From positions 1-64,000 of the forward strand of contig JAFDWN010000048.1 in the NCBI GenBank assembly GCA_018268465.1: a stretch of 64,000 nt of DNA, written 5' to 3'. The first letter of the stretch is position 1, and the number at the start of each line of letters is the position of its first letter. The notes under the pieces were generated by a model. The model was not told the origin of the DNA. It saw only the letters and a program-made list of their open reading frames with translations, and did no database searches. The DNA is from Actinomycetota bacterium (GTDB lineage: Bacteria; Actinomycetota; Actinomycetes; Mycobacteriales; Mycobacteriaceae). The translations under genes were made by a program, and so were the position numbers. Positions 55,059-64,000 of the stretch are shown piece by piece.

Positions 55059-56153
55059 ATGACAGACAAGACGACGGTCGGCGTGGTTGCCGAGTCCGGC
55101 GCCGATGAGCGGCGCGTTGCGCTGGTCCCCAAGGCGGTGGCAGCGCTGGTCGGCAGCGGTGCGGCCGTGGTGGTGGAGGCCGGTGCGGGCCTGCGGGCAC
55201 TGCTGCCCGACGAGTTGTACGTGGCCGCGGGCGCGTCGATCGGGGATGCCTGGTCGGCCGACATCGTGGTGAAAGTGGCTCCGCCCAGCGCCGGTGAGGT
55301 AACGCGGTTGCGGGCTGGGCAGACGTTGATCGGGTTCCTGGCCCCGCGCAACGCCGACAACCAGATCGGCGCCCTCAAGGCGGCCGGGGTGGCGGCGTAC
55401 GCGGTCGAGGCTATTCCGCGGATTTCGCGGGCCCAGGTGATGGACGCGTTGTCCTCGCAGGCCAACGTGGCCGGATACAAGGCGGTCTTGCTGGCCGCCT
55501 CGGAGTCCACCCGGTTCTTTCCGATGCTGACCACCGCGGCGGGCACGGTCAAACCGGCCACGGTGCTGGTGCTGGGCGTCGGCGTGGCGGGGTTGCAGGC
55601 ATTGGCCACCGCCAAGCGGTTGGGCGGGCGGACCACGGGCTACGACGTCCGTCCCGAGGTCGCCGATCAGGTGCGGTCGGTGGGCGCGCAATGGCTCGAT
55701 CTGGGGATCGACGCGGCCGGTGAAGGTGGCTATGCGCGCGAACTGTCCGAGGAAGAGCGTGCGCTGCAACAGAAGTCGCTGGAGAAGGCGATCACCGGAT
55801 TCGACGTGGTGATCACGACGGCGTTGGTGCCGGGGCGTCCCGCGCCGCGGTTGGTCACCGCCTCGGCGGTGGAAGGAATGAAGCCGGGCAGCGTAATCGT
55901 GGATATGGCCGGGGAAACCGGCGGTAACTGCGAGTTGACCGAGCCGGGCCAGACAGTGGTCAAACACGGCGTGACAATCTGCTCGCCGCTGAATCTGCCC
56001 GCGACGATGCCCGAGCATTCCAGCGAGCTGTATTCGAAGAACCTCACCGCGCTGCTGGACCTGTTGGTCACCGACGGTGTGCTGGCACCAGATTTCGACG
56101 ACGAAGTGATCGCGGCGTCCTGCGTGACGCGCGCCGCGAAGGAGGCGGTCTAA
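55059..56153 (+). CDS. pntAA: NAD(P) transhydrogenase subunit alpha, part 1
   Basis: A 364-residue soluble NAD(H)-binding subunit of the proton-translocating transhydrogenase. ESGADERRVALVPKAV at the start and GVGVAGLQALATAKRLGG as the dinucleotide motif are typical of this AlaDh/PNT family. ATG 55059 has no strong Shine-Dalgarno. It is followed directly by pntAB. With formate dehydrogenase producing NADH, the enzyme can supply NADPH for biosynthesis. Confidence 0.92.
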   Translation: MTDKTTVGVVAESGADERRVALVPKAVAALVGSGAAVVVEAGAGLRALLPDELYVAAGASIGDAWSADIVVKVAPPSAGEVTRLRAGQTLIGFLAPRNADNQIGALKAAGVAAYAVEAIPRISRAQVMDALSSQANVAGYKAVLLAASESTRFFPMLTTAAGTVKPATVLVLGVGVAGLQALATAKRLGGRTTGYDVRPEVADQVRSVGAQWLDLGIDAAGEGGYARELSEEERALQQKSLEKAITGFDVVITTALVPGRPAPRLVTASAVEGMKPGSVIVDMAGETGGNCELTEPGQTVVKHGVTICSPLNLPATMPEHSSELYSKNLTALLDLLVTDGVLAPDFDDEVIAASCVTRAAKEAV

Positions 56154-56483
56154 ATGTACGACCAGTTGTTGGCCAATATCGCGATCCTGGTCCTGGCCGG
56201 GTTCGTGGGATTCGCCGTGATTTCCAAGGTGCCCAACACCTTGCACACGCCGTTGATGTCGGGCACCAACGCCATTCACGGCATCGTGGTGCTGGGCGCA
56301 TTGATCGTGTTGGGCAATCTGCCCGGTGATGCGGGCTGGGGAGTGCGGATCATCGCGTTCGTGGCGTTGATCTTCGGCACGCTCAACGTGATCGGTGGCT
56401 TCCTGGTCACCGACCGCATGCTGGGTATGTTCAAGGCCAAGCCCGCCGCGGCGAAGGCGTCGAAAGCTGGAGCCGGACAATGA
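56154..56483 (+). CDS. pntAB: NAD(P) transhydrogenase subunit alpha, part 2
   Basis: A 109-residue membrane subunit with three to four hydrophobic segments and the conserved SKVPNTLHTPLMSGTNAIHG. ATG follows the pntAA stop at once, and its stop overlaps pntB by 4 nt. Confidence 0.92.
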   Translation: MYDQLLANIAILVLAGFVGFAVISKVPNTLHTPLMSGTNAIHGIVVLGALIVLGNLPGDAGWGVRIIAFVALIFGTLNVIGGFLVTDRMLGMFKAKPAAAKASKAGAGQ

Positions 56484-57913
56484 ATTACTTCGTCAATGTG
56501 TTGTACATCGTCGCATTCGCGCTGTTCATCCTCGGCCTGTCGGGGCTGACCGGGCCCAAGACGGCGGTGCGCGGCAACTGGATCGCCGCGTTCGGCATGG
56601 GTCTGGCGGTGGTGGCCACCTTGATCAAGGTGCGCGACACCGCGGCGATCAACTGGATCCTGATCATCGCCGGTCTGGCGATCGGCGTGATCCTGGGTGT
56701 GCCGCCGGCCAAGAAGACCAAGATGACCGCGATGCCACAGCTGGTGGCGTTGTTCAACGGCGTCGGTGGTGGCACGGTCGCGTTGATCGCGTGGGCGGAA
56801 TTCCTCGAGACCGACGGCTTCGCTCATTTCAAACCCGACCAGCACCCGACGGTGGCGCTGGTGGTGGGGTCGCTGTTCGCGGCGATCATCGGCTCGGTGT
56901 CGTTCTGGGGTTCGCTGGTGGCCTTCCTGAAGCTGCAGGAGATGCTGCCCAAGAATGTCGAAAAGACGTTGGTGGCCTCGGCGAAGTTCTTCCAGGCGGC
57001 CAATATCGCGCTGCTGCTCGGTGCGGTGGCGATGTCGGTGTACATCGGTGTCAACGCCGGGACGGGCACTCCGGGCTGGACGATCGTGCTGGTGCTGGTG
57101 CTGGCCGGCGTGATGGGCCTGTTCGTGGTGTTCCCCATCGGCGGCGCGGATATGCCGGTGGTCATCTCGCTGCTCAACGCGCTCACCGGGCTTTCGGCCG
57201 CGGCGGCGGGTCTGGCGCTGAACAACACCGCGATGATCGTGGCCGGCATGATCGTGGGCGCGTCGGGTTCGATCCTGACCAACCTGATGGCGGTGGCGAT
57301 GAACCGGTCCATCCCGGCGATCGTGTTCGGCTCGTTCGGCGGCGGCGATGCCGGCCCCGGTGGCCCGGGTGGCGAACAGGGCACCGTCAAGGCGACCAGC
57401 GCCGCGGATGCGGCGATCCAGATGGCGTATGCCAATCAGGTGATCGTCGTGCCCGGTTACGGCCTGGCCGTGGCGCAGGCCCAGCACGCGGTCAAGGAGA
57501 TGGCCGAGCTGTTGGAGAACAAGGGGGTGGAGGTCAAATACGCCATCCACCCGGTGGCCGGCCGGATGCCCGGGCATATGAACGTGCTGCTCGCCGAGGC
57601 CGACGTCGCCTACGACGCGATGAAGGAAATGGACGACATCAACGGCGAATTCAACCGCACCGACGTCACGCTGGTCATCGGCGCCAACGACGTCACCAAC
57701 CCCGCGGCGCGCAACGACCCGTCCAGCCCGATTCACGGGATGCCGATCCTCAACGTCGACCAGTCCCGGTCGGTCATCGTGCTCAAGCGGTCGATGTCCT
57801 CGGGTTACGCCGGTATCGACAACCCGCTGTTCTTCGCCGACCAGACCTCCATGCTCTTCGGCGATGCCAAGAAGTCCGTCGGCGAGATGACCGAGGAGCT
57901 CAAGGCGCTCTGA
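56480..57913 (+). CDS. pntB: NAD(P) transhydrogenase subunit beta
   Basis: A 477-residue protein: about eight membrane segments, then a soluble NADP(H)-binding domain (from about residue 305), with VVPGYGLAVAQAQHAV and GANDVTNPAA. It carries the proton path together with pntAB. A hairpin at 57933-57967 follows. Confidence 0.93.
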   Translation: MNYFVNVLYIVAFALFILGLSGLTGPKTAVRGNWIAAFGMGLAVVATLIKVRDTAAINWILIIAGLAIGVILGVPPAKKTKMTAMPQLVALFNGVGGGTVALIAWAEFLETDGFAHFKPDQHPTVALVVGSLFAAIIGSVSFWGSLVAFLKLQEMLPKNVEKTLVASAKFFQAANIALLLGAVAMSVYIGVNAGTGTPGWTIVLVLVLAGVMGLFVVFPIGGADMPVVISLLNALTGLSAAAAGLALNNTAMIVAGMIVGASGSILTNLMAVAMNRSIPAIVFGSFGGGDAGPGGPGGEQGTVKATSAADAAIQMAYANQVIVVPGYGLAVAQAQHAVKEMAELLENKGVEVKYAIHPVAGRMPGHMNVLLAEADVAYDAMKEMDDINGEFNRTDVTLVIGANDVTNPAARNDPSSPIHGMPILNVDQSRSVIVLKRSMSSGYAGIDNPLFFADQTSMLFGDAKKSVGEMTEELKAL

Positions 57914-57932
57914 CCCGGCACCAACCGCAGGC

Positions 57933-57967
57933 AACGGCCCCCAGTTCCACCGGAACCGGGGGCCGTT
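57933..57967. terminator. Terminator after pntB
   Basis: AACGGCCCCC and GTTCC on one side pair with GGAAC and GGGGGCCGTT on the other, with one A-C mismatch and a 3-nt loop. Confidence 0.75.
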
Positions 57968-58103
57968 CGCCGTGCGGTGCGGGACGCCACGGGCGCGGGG
58001 TGGGCACGTGCCGGCCGGGAGCCCGCCGTTGCCGGCAGCGCCGCAGCACGCCACGCCATGGCGCCGTGTCGGCCACCGGATCTTCGGTGCCGGCGATGCG
58101 AAA

Positions 58104-58132
58104 GGCCCCCATTTCCAATGGAAATGGGGGCC
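58104..58132. terminator. Terminator after sucCD and the small gene
   Basis: GGCCCCCATTTCC, loop AAT, and perfect complement; on the minus strand it is followed by TTT. It lies 22 nt after the 35-residue frame at 58154-58261. Confidence 0.75.
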
Positions 58133-58153
58133 GTTCCGATCGTCGGCAAGCGG

Positions 58154-58261
58154 TTACCGTTCCGCGGTCCGCTCCCGGGCGCACTGTGCGTATCGGCGCT
58201 GCGCCCACTCGATGCAGAAACCCACCGAGATCACCAGCGACGTCGCGATATACGCGGCCAT
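58154..58261 (-). CDS. Possible 35-residue membrane protein coupled to sucD
   Basis: The frame starts with an ATG that shares a base with the sucD stop (TGATG), a classic reinitiation arrangement, and encodes [20 protein letters not shown] followed by a basic tail RRYAQCARERTAER. The hydrophobic part could span a membrane. The frame is followed by a perfect terminator hairpin, so it lies inside the sucCD transcript. I know no family, and no stronger evidence of translation exists. A chance frame is possible. Confidence 0.5.
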   Translation of the reverse strand: MAAYIATSLVISVGFCIEWAQRRYAQCARERTAER

Positions 58262-59160
58262 CAGACGGGCTGTGCCGGCTGGAGGAAGTGTGCGCGCACC
58301 AATTCGGCGCTCTCCGAAGGGGTCTTGCCGACCTTCACGCCCGCGGCTTCGAGGGCTTCCTTCTTGGCCTGTGCGGTGCCGGCGGAGCCCGACACGATGG
58401 CGCCCGCATGGCCCATGGTCTTGCCCGCGGGCGCGGTGAAGCCGGCGACGTAGCCGATGACCGGTTTGGTGACGTGCCGTTCGATGTAGGCAGCCGCACG
58501 CTCCTCGGCGTCGCCGCCGATCTCACCGATCATCACGATGACTTCGGTGTCGGGGTCTTTCTCGAAGGCCTCCAGCGCGTCGATGTGGGTGGTTCCGACG
58601 ATCGGGTCGCCGCCGATGCCCACCGCCGTGGAGAAACCGATGTCGCGCAGTTCGTACATCATCTGATAGGTCAGGGTGCCGGATTTGGACACCAGACCGA
58701 TGGGGCCCTGGCCGGTGATGTTGGCGGGGATGATGCCGGCGTTGCACTGGCCGGGGGAGATGACACCCGGGCAGTTCGGTCCGATGATCCGCGTCGCGTT
58801 GCCCTTGGCGACGGCGTGGGCCCAGAAGTAGGCCGTGTCGTGTACCGGAATGCCCTCGGTGATGACCACCGCGAGCGGGATGCCCGCATCGATGGCTTCC
58901 ACCGCGGCGTCCTTGGCGAATTTCGGCGGTACGAAGATCACGCTGACGTCGGCGCCGGTCTCCTTCATGGCCTCCTCGACCGTTCCGAACACGGTGAGCT
59001 CGGAGCCGTCGATGGTGACCTTCTGTCCCGCCTTGCGGGCGTTCACGCCGCCCACGATCTGCGAACCCGCCTGCGACATCTTGGTGGCGTGTTTGGTGGC
59101 CTCGGATCCGGTGAGGCCCTGGACGATGATCCTGCTGTTGGAATCGATGAAGATCGACAT
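58261..59160 (-). CDS. sucD: Succinyl-CoA synthetase alpha subunit
   Basis: A 299-residue ADP- or GDP-forming succinyl-CoA synthetase alpha subunit. Conserved: [31 protein letters not shown], and the phosphorylated His251 in GHAGAI. It makes succinyl-CoA or the reverse with SucC. It is 5 nt after sucC. See the finding on why this operon may belong to oxalate metabolism. Confidence 0.93.
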   Translation of the reverse strand: MSIFIDSNSRIIVQGLTGSEATKHATKMSQAGSQIVGGVNARKAGQKVTIDGSELTVFGTVEEAMKETGADVSVIFVPPKFAKDAAVEAIDAGIPLAVVITEGIPVHDTAYFWAHAVAKGNATRIIGPNCPGVISPGQCNAGIIPANITGQGPIGLVSKSGTLTYQMMYELRDIGFSTAVGIGGDPIVGTTHIDALEAFEKDPDTEVIVMIGEIGGDAEERAAAYIERHVTKPVIGYVAGFTAPAGKTMGHAGAIVSGSAGTAQAKKEALEAAGVKVGKTPSESAELVRAHFLQPAQPV

Positions 59161-59165
59161 GGTGA

Positions 59166-60335
59166 TCAGGCTCCTGCTGCGGCGAGTTCGGCGGCCTTGT
59201 CTGCCGCGTTGTCCATGGAGTCCACCTGGGTGACCAGGGGGTGGTTGGCGCGGTCGAGGATCGCGCGACCCTCGTCGACGTTGTTGCCGTCGAGACGGAC
59301 CACCAGCGGCTTGGTCGCCTCGTCGCCGAGGATCTTCAGCGCCTCGACGATGCCGGTCGCGACCGCATCGCAGGCGGTGATGCCGCCGAACACGTTGACG
59401 AACACCGACCGGACGGACGGGTCGTTGAGGATGACGTCCAGCCCCGCGGCCATCACCTCGGCCGAAGCCCCGCCGCCGATGTCGAGGAAGTTGGCGGGCT
59501 TCACGCCGCCGTGCTTCTCACCGGCGTAGGCAACCACGTCGAGGGTGGACATCACCAGCCCCGCGCCGTTGCCGATGATGCCGACCTGCCCGTCGAGTTT
59601 GACGTAGTTCAGATCCTTCGCCTTGGCCTTGGCCTCCAGCGGATCCTCGGACTGCTTGTCGACGAGGTCGGCGTGGCCGGGCTGGCGGAAGGCGGCGTTC
59701 TCGTCCAGGGTGACCTTGCCGTCGAGCGCGACGATGGTGTCGGCGCTGTCGCGCACGAGCGGGTTGACCTCCACCAGCGTGGCGTCCTCGGCTACGAACG
59801 TCTCCCAGAGCTTGACCAGGACCTCGGCGGCCTGGTCGCGGATCTCGGCGGGAAAGCCGGCCGCGGTGAGGATCTCAACGGCCTTGGCCGTGTCGACACC
59901 GGTGGTCGCATCCACCGGCACCTTCGCCAGGGCTTCGGGCCGTTCCACGGCGAGCTGCTCGATCTCCATGCCGCCCTCGGCGGAAGCCATCGCCAGGAAC
60001 GTCCGGTTGGTGCGGTCGAGGAGGTAGGAGACGTAGTACTCCTGGGCGATGTCCGACGACTCGGTGACCAGCACCCGCCGGGCGATGTGGCCCTTGATGT
60101 CCATCCCGAGTATGGCCGCGGCCTTCTCCCTGGCGTCGGCGGCATCCGTGGCCAGCTTCACACCACCGGCCTTGCCCCGCCCGCCCGTCTTCACCTGGGC
60201 CTTGATCACGACCTTGCCGCCGAGTCGCTCGGCCACCTCCTGGGCTTCGGCCGGAGTGCTCGCGACCGCGCCGTCCAATACCGGTACCCCGTGCTCGGCG
60301 AAGAGGTCTCTCGCCTGATGTTCGAATAAGTCCAT
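59166..60335 (-). CDS. sucC: Succinyl-CoA synthetase beta subunit
   Basis: A 389-residue ATP-grasp subunit: [19 protein letters not shown] start, [20 protein letters not shown] in the nucleotide-binding region, [11 protein letters not shown], and FVNVFGGI near the end. ATG 60335 is only 7 nt from the palindrome at 60343-60357, so a ribosome-binding site is absent and the transcript may be leaderless or nearly so. The longer open frame (start 60461) crosses the operator and is unlikely. Confidence 0.93.
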   Translation of the reverse strand: MDLFEHQARDLFAEHGVPVLDGAVASTPAEAQEVAERLGGKVVIKAQVKTGGRGKAGGVKLATDAADAREKAAAILGMDIKGHIARRVLVTESSDIAQEYYVSYLLDRTNRTFLAMASAEGGMEIEQLAVERPEALAKVPVDATTGVDTAKAVEILTAAGFPAEIRDQAAEVLVKLWETFVAEDATLVEVNPLVRDSADTIVALDGKVTLDENAAFRQPGHADLVDKQSEDPLEAKAKAKDLNYVKLDGQVGIIGNGAGLVMSTLDVVAYAGEKHGGVKPANFLDIGGGASAEVMAAGLDVILNDPSVRSVFVNVFGGITACDAVATGIVEALKILGDEATKPLVVRLDGNNVDEGRAILDRANHPLVTQVDSMDNAADKAAELAAAGA

Positions 60336-60342
60336 ACTTGAT

Positions 60343-60357
60343 TGTAGACAGTATGCA
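60343..60357. promoter_or_regulatory. Shared palindrome, sucC promoter
   Basis: TGTAGACAGTATGCA, 13 of 15 matches, 7 nt before the sucC start. Confidence 0.72.
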
Positions 60358-60438
60358 CTTCGAAAGGGAAGAGCGAATTCCGTTCGGCGGAGGCAACTTT
60401 CGTCCTTTGTGCTCGACGGATCGACCCGAACATGAGAA

Positions 60439-60469
60439 GGCCCCGGGTGAGGAAACCTCACCCGGGGCC
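60439..60469. terminator. Terminator after OFA copy 2
   Basis: GGCCCCGGGTGAGG, AAA loop, perfect complement. It is 31 nt after the transporter stop on the minus strand and before the sucC promoter. Confidence 0.8.
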
Positions 60470-60499
60470 CGACTCGCGCTATACGTCCGGCGTCGATGC

Positions 60500-61903
60500 C
60501 TAGTCGACTACGAGCGTCTTCTCCTCGTCACGAGTCGTCTTCGGAAAAGGCGACTGCGTCGGCGCCCCCTGCCCGTGCTTGAGCTTGGGCTGCTTGAGGA
60601 AGATGGAGATGAAGGCGCAGGCCACGCCCACCGAGCCGGCGATCATGAATGCCGCACCGTAGCCCCAGTTGGCCACGACCATCGATCCCAGGCCCGCACC
60701 GACCAGACCGGAGATGACCTTCGAGCTGTACACCAGGCCGTAGTTGGTGGCGTTGTTGTTCTCGCCGAAGTAGTCGGCGGTCATCGCGGCGAACAGCGGG
60801 AAGATCGCACCGCCACCGAAGCCGGAGACCATCGAGGCCAGCAGGAACAGCGGCATGCTGCCGATGGAGCCCGACAGGTAGACCGCGTACTGCGAGAGCC
60901 CGAGGACCACGCAGACCAGGATCAGCGTCTCGCGGCGTCCGTAGCGGTCGGAGATCCAGCCGATGACGCCGCGGCCGGTGCCGTTGATGATGGCCTTGAG
61001 GCTCATGGCCAGGGCGACGATGCCACCGGCGAAGCCCATTTCCTTGCCGAACGGCACCTGCATGGCGATACCGAAGATGTTGATGCCGGCGGTGCACAGC
61101 AGGACGAACCACATGAGCGGCAGGATGCCGGTCTTGACGGCCTCCATCGGGGTGTACTGCTTGGGCGCCGGCGGGTTCTTCTTCAGTGCGCGAGCGATCC
61201 GCGGGTCGGCGCTGGCCTTCAGCGGGTCGACGTGCGCGGGCCACCAGTTCTTCGGCGGATCCTTGAAGAAGAAGCCGCTCACCGCGACCAGGCCGGCCAG
61301 GAAGAAGCCGACGGCCGTCAGCAGCCAGGTGTAGTTGCTGACATCCAGGTAGGAGGTGAACAGGAAGATGAAGGGCACCGAGCCGTAGGCGAAGCCGCCG
61401 TTGACGAAGCCGGTCTTGCCGCCCTTACGTTCCGGATACCACTTGCCCACCATGTTGACGCAGGTGGCGTAGACGAGGCCGGCCGCCGTGCCGCCGAAGA
61501 AGCCGAAGCCCAGGTAGGCGATCCACACGGTGGGCGAATAGGCCAGCGACAGGTAGCCGAGGAGGGATCCGACCGCACCGAGCATCATCGCGGCCTTGGC
61601 CGAGAGGGTGCCGTTCTCGCGCATCTTGCCGGCGGGGAAGGCGATGGCGGCCTGGAAGAACACCCACAGCCCCAGCAGCCAGAAGATGTGGCCGCTCTCC
61701 CAGCCGTGCGCCCCGACCAGCGTGTCCTCGGCGGAGGTGAACGCATACTCCGAGGAGCTGATGGCCATCATGGAGATCCATGGCAGCCATACCATCCATA
61801 CCCGGGACCGGCCGAGGATGTCCTTGTCGGTCTCGCCGACCCGGTAGACCCTGCCATTGTCGTCGGTTATTTCTCGGTACTTCGGTTCTGCTGTTGTACT
61901 CAT
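60500..61903 (-). CDS. OFA-type MFS transporter (oxalate/formate), copy 2
   Basis: A 467-residue, 12-segment transporter of the OFA branch. It shares the N-terminal [15 protein letters not shown] and the loop [16 protein letters not shown] with the copy at 52233-53576. It is immediately downstream of the second CoA transferase gene (68 nt), so transport and activation of oxalate are co-expressed. Confidence 0.86.
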   Translation of the reverse strand: MSTTAEPKYREITDDNGRVYRVGETDKDILGRSRVWMVWLPWISMMAISSSEYAFTSAEDTLVGAHGWESGHIFWLLGLWVFFQAAIAFPAGKMRENGTLSAKAAMMLGAVGSLLGYLSLAYSPTVWIAYLGFGFFGGTAAGLVYATCVNMVGKWYPERKGGKTGFVNGGFAYGSVPFIFLFTSYLDVSNYTWLLTAVGFFLAGLVAVSGFFFKDPPKNWWPAHVDPLKASADPRIARALKKNPPAPKQYTPMEAVKTGILPLMWFVLLCTAGINIFGIAMQVPFGKEMGFAGGIVALAMSLKAIINGTGRGVIGWISDRYGRRETLILVCVVLGLSQYAVYLSGSIGSMPLFLLASMVSGFGGGAIFPLFAAMTADYFGENNNATNYGLVYSSKVISGLVGAGLGSMVVANWGYGAAFMIAGSVGVACAFISIFLKQPKLKHGQGAPTQSPFPKTTRDEEKTLVVD

Positions 61904-61971
61904 GTCGGTCGAATGCCTCCTGCTTTCCCCTGTGATACTGCGACGGATTTAGTTATGGGTGTGGGAATCCA

Positions 61972-63198
61972 TCAGATGACTCCCTTTGCTTTGAGCGTGG
62001 CGAGCTGATCGGCCAGGCCGAGCTCGGAACCGTAGATGTCCGCGTTGTGCTCGCCGAGCAGGGGAGAGCGTTGGACGTCAACCGGTGAATCGGACAGTTT
62101 GATCGGGCAGCCGACAGTGGTGAATTCACCGCGCTCGGGGTGATCCACCTTCACGACCATGTCGTTGGCGGCCAGCGACTCGTCCTCGAAGATCTCTTTG
62201 GTCGAGAGGATCGGGCCGCACGGGATGTTGTGCTTGTTGAGCGTTTCGAGGACCTGCCATTTGCCCAGGCCCATGCTCCACTCCTCGATCAGCTGGAACA
62301 TCTTGTCCAGCTTGTTGAGGCGCGCTTCCGGGGTGCTCCATTCGGGATCGGTGACCAGTTCGGGACGGCCGATCAGATTCGCGATCGGTTCCCAGCCCAC
62401 GGGCTGCACGACCACGTACACGTAGTCGTTGGGCCCGCCCGGGGCGCACTTCACGGCCCAACCCGGCTGTCCGCCGCCGGATGCGTTGCCCGAGCGCGGA
62501 ACCTCGTCGCCGAACTCGTCGTTCGGGTATTCGTTGAGGGGTCCGTGCTGCAGCCGCTGGTGGTCGCGAAGCTTGACCCGGCACAGGTTGAGCACCGAAT
62601 CCTGCATGGCGACAGTCACCCGCTGGCCGCGGCCGGTGTGCTCACGCTGGTAGAGCGCGGCCAGGATGCCGGCGACGGCGTGGATGCCGGTGCCCGAATC
62701 ACCGATCTGGGCGCCGGTGGCCATCGGCGGGCCGTCGATGAAACCGGTGGTGCTCATCGACCCGCCCATCGCCTGGGCGATGACCTCATAGGCCTTGTAG
62801 TGGGTGTAGCGGCCTTCGCCGAACCCCTTGATCGAGGCGAAGATCAGCCGGGGGTTGATCTCCTGCAGCGTGTCCCACCCGAACCCCATGCGGTCGATCG
62901 CCCCCGGACCGAAGTTCTCGGCCAGGATGTCGAACCGGGGCAGCATCTCGGTGAAGATGCGCTTCCCCTCGGGCGACTTCATGTTGAGCGTGATGCTCCG
63001 CTTGTTGCAGTTGAGCATCGTGAAGTAAAGGCTGTCGACGTTCGGGATGTCGCGCAGCTGCTTGCGCGTCACATCGCCGCCGGGTGCCTCGAGCTTGATG
63101 ACGTCCGCGCCGAGCCAGGCGAGGATCTGGGTGCACGACGGTCCCGACTGGACATGTGTCATGTCGAGGACACGCACGCCTTCGAGGGCCTTTCGCAA
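61972..63198 (-). CDS. frc: Formyl-CoA transferase-like, second copy
   Basis: About 408 residues, family III CoA transferase. It has the Frc start ([20 protein letters not shown]), the catalytic Asp167 in GDSGTGIH, and the glycine loop [14 protein letters not shown] 63198 is preferred because AAGGGGA lies 5 nt upstream and the product then matches Frc at the N-terminus; GTG 63213 is the alternative. It differs enough from the oxc-linked copy that it may use another CoA donor such as succinyl-CoA. It is upstream of the OFA copy 2 gene. Confidence 0.88.
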   Translation of the reverse strand: MRKALEGVRVLDMTHVQSGPSCTQILAWLGADVIKLEAPGGDVTRKQLRDIPNVDSLYFTMLNCNKRSITLNMKSPEGKRIFTEMLPRFDILAENFGPGAIDRMGFGWDTLQEINPRLIFASIKGFGEGRYTHYKAYEVIAQAMGGSMSTTGFIDGPPMATGAQIGDSGTGIHAVAGILAALYQREHTGRGQRVTVAMQDSVLNLCRVKLRDHQRLQHGPLNEYPNDEFGDEVPRSGNASGGGQPGWAVKCAPGGPNDYVYVVVQPVGWEPIANLIGRPELVTDPEWSTPEARLNKLDKMFQLIEEWSMGLGKWQVLETLNKHNIPCGPILSTKEIFEDESLAANDMVVKVDHPERGEFTTVGCPIKLSDSPVDVQRSPLLGEHNADIYGSELGLADQLATLKAKGVI

Positions 63199-63328
63199 GA
63201 CATTCCCCTTCACTTGCGGATGGACAGGTCCACCGGATCCCGACGCTCCCGCGTGGGGATCAACCACAGGTTGAGTTCGTCAGTGACTTCACGCCGAACC
63301 CGGCGTAGCGTCACTGCCTACCGAATAT

Positions 63329-63343
63329 TGCATACAGTTGATG
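63329..63343. promoter_or_regulatory. Shared palindrome half-site before frc copy 2
   Basis: TGCATACAGTTGATG contains one good half (TGCATACAGT) and a poor second half. It is about 130 nt before the frc copy 2 start. Confidence 0.45.
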
Positions 63344-63393
63344 GTCTTGTGAAGCCGCTCACTGGTTCTGTCAGAAAGTAACCGACGTCACAA

Positions 63394-63408
63394 TGCGTAC
63401 GGTATACC
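63394..63408. promoter_or_regulatory. Shared palindrome, second copy before frc copy 2
   Basis: TGCGTACGGTATACC matches the consensus at 12 of 15 positions; another half-site (GCATACAATCAG) follows at 63409. The centre base is G here, A or T elsewhere. Confidence 0.5.
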
Positions 63409-63417
63409 GCATACAAT

Positions 63418-63802
63418 CAGAGCGCAAGACGAATCGTCGACTTTGTTTCCCCGCCTCTGCGCCTGCCCGTCGCGGGTCGCCTCCGGATCGTCGCGCGAAA
63501 GGTCCGGATATCGGACCTCGACGCCGTCGGGGTGATCCTCGGGAGGTGCGCCCCGTGCCGCGTATGAGCGGGTGCGCCAGGACGGGTAGGGCCAGTCTCC
63601 TGACGGCCCGGTTCCACATTCCTGGACGTCAGCTGTGTATCGAAACATGGTGCAGATAAAGAAGATTCACAATTTGCGCGCGGGCGAGCGGGTGAGCGCC
63701 GTTGGCGGCCAGTTCTTCTCTGTGAAAGTGCTTGGAGCTTCGCTGTGAAAACGCTTGAGGCAGTAGACGTATGGGAGTTACCGGGGTCACACTCAGCAGT
63801 AC
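63418..63802. other. Intergenic stretch with a 23-bp spaced direct repeat
   Basis: No convincing gene lies between the frc copy 2 promoter and the operator at 63803. Several frames are open on both strands but have no family likeness and no ribosome-binding site. The visible structure is two similar 18-bp units, CTGTGAAAGTGCTTGGAG (63720-63737) and CTGTGAAAACGCTTGAGG (63743-63760), spaced 23 bp apart. Confidence 0.5.
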
Positions 63803-63817
63803 CGCATACGGTATGCA
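63803..63817. promoter_or_regulatory. Shared palindrome near the right edge
   Basis: CGCATACGGTATGCA, 14 of 15 matches. It lies 92 nt before a possible gene start at 63910 whose product runs off the window. Confidence 0.68.
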
Positions 63818-63909
63818 GTCGACGATTTCGGGACTGCCTCCGGTAAGCGGCTGAATCTGGCCACGCTCGCGACAAGCCGCGCGAGAAACAGGGGGTGGGT
63901 CCGTGGGAC

Positions 63910-64000
63910 ATGACCGCACAACGGTCGAAACCGATCGAACCGCCGGGCGCGCCCCGCCAGACCGGTGACGCAGCCACCTGCTGCACCGTCCGCCAACCGC
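63910..64000 (+). CDS. Possible start of a gene running off the window
   Basis: From ATG 63910 the frame is open for 30 codons to the window end (MTAQRSKPIEPPGAPRQTGD...). An in-frame GTG lies at 63895 after AGGGG. The N-terminal stretch is too short to place in a family. Its position after an operator copy makes it a candidate member, or the autoregulated controller, of the regulon, but that is speculation. Confidence 0.3.
   Translation, partial: MTAQRSKPIEPPGAPRQTGDAATCCTVRQP

Noticed and set aside
60336-60461. A longer sucC start at 60461.
   Set aside because: It would place the operator and a non-conserved 42-residue lead inside the coding sequence; the product from 60335 matches normal SucC.
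63388-63986. Several frames of 80 to 190 codons on both strands near the right edge.
   Set aside because: They cross operator copies, conflict with each other and show no recognisable domains.

Overview
The window comes from a high-GC actinobacterium, most likely a fast-growing mycobacterium (Mycolicibacterium type). This rests on the GC-rich codon use, many GTG starts, and a mycobacterial-looking gene set (DesA3-like desaturase, dodecin, many TetR regulators, [3Fe-4S] ferredoxin with P450). The species call is inference. Genes are tightly packed and mostly intact.

Left edge (1-5.4 kb): a 3' fragment of an initiator tRNA-Met marks what looks like the end of an integrated element. Next to it is a three-gene minus-strand cassette encoding a patatin-like phospholipase, an HExxH metallopeptidase-like protein and a ComEC-type metallo-beta-lactamase-fold hydrolase, followed by an IS21 istA remnant. 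This is the most accessory-looking part and a candidate uncharacterised effector or defence system.

Catabolic modules (5.4-24.5 kb): (i) an IclR regulator with a P450, aldehyde dehydrogenase, SDR, MatC-like permease, [3Fe-4S] ferredoxin and ferredoxin reductase, a self-contained oxidation pathway; (ii) a TetR regulator divergent from a CocE/NonD hydrolase; (iii) a flavoprotein monooxygenase, alpha/beta hydrolase and SDR operon divergent from a TetR regulator, with three copies of an 18-bp operator; (iv) an MFS transporter plus FAD oxidoreductase operon and an amidohydrolase whose promoters share a 20-bp palindrome next to a TetR gene.

Housekeeping stretch (24.5-36 kb): a ykoEDC ECF thiamine-precursor transporter under a TPP riboswitch, a P-loop kinase, a fatty-acid desaturase, a NYN-LOTUS protein, a thioesterase, DUF2237, dodecin, a sulfatase-like protein, a CMD protein and other conserved hypotheticals.

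Oxalate/formate region (36-64 kb): a YdeP/FdhF-type molybdopterin oxidoreductase, ketopantoate-reductase-like and pyruvate kinase genes, a LysR regulator upstream of oxc-frc (oxalyl-CoA decarboxylase and formyl-CoA transferase), fdsGBAD (NAD-dependent formate dehydrogenase), two OFA-type MFS transporters, fdhD, pntAA-pntAB-pntB (transhydrogenase), sucCD and a second frc. Oxalate would be imported, activated to oxalyl-CoA and decarboxylated to formyl-CoA. The CoA transferase releases formate, FDH oxidises it to CO2 and NADH, and the transhydrogenase can turn NADH into NADPH.

The main discovery is a 15-bp palindrome, TGCATACNGTATGCA, that recurs beside at least nine transcription units between 33 and 64 kb, usually within about 30 nt of the start codon. 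It is absent from the oxc-frc promoter, which instead has a LysR-type T-N11-A box. This implies an oxalate/formate regulon controlled by an unidentified palindrome-binding factor (a GntR/FCD protein is the leading guess). It would tie FDH, transport, sucCD, pnt, pyk and a sulfatase-like protein into one circuit.
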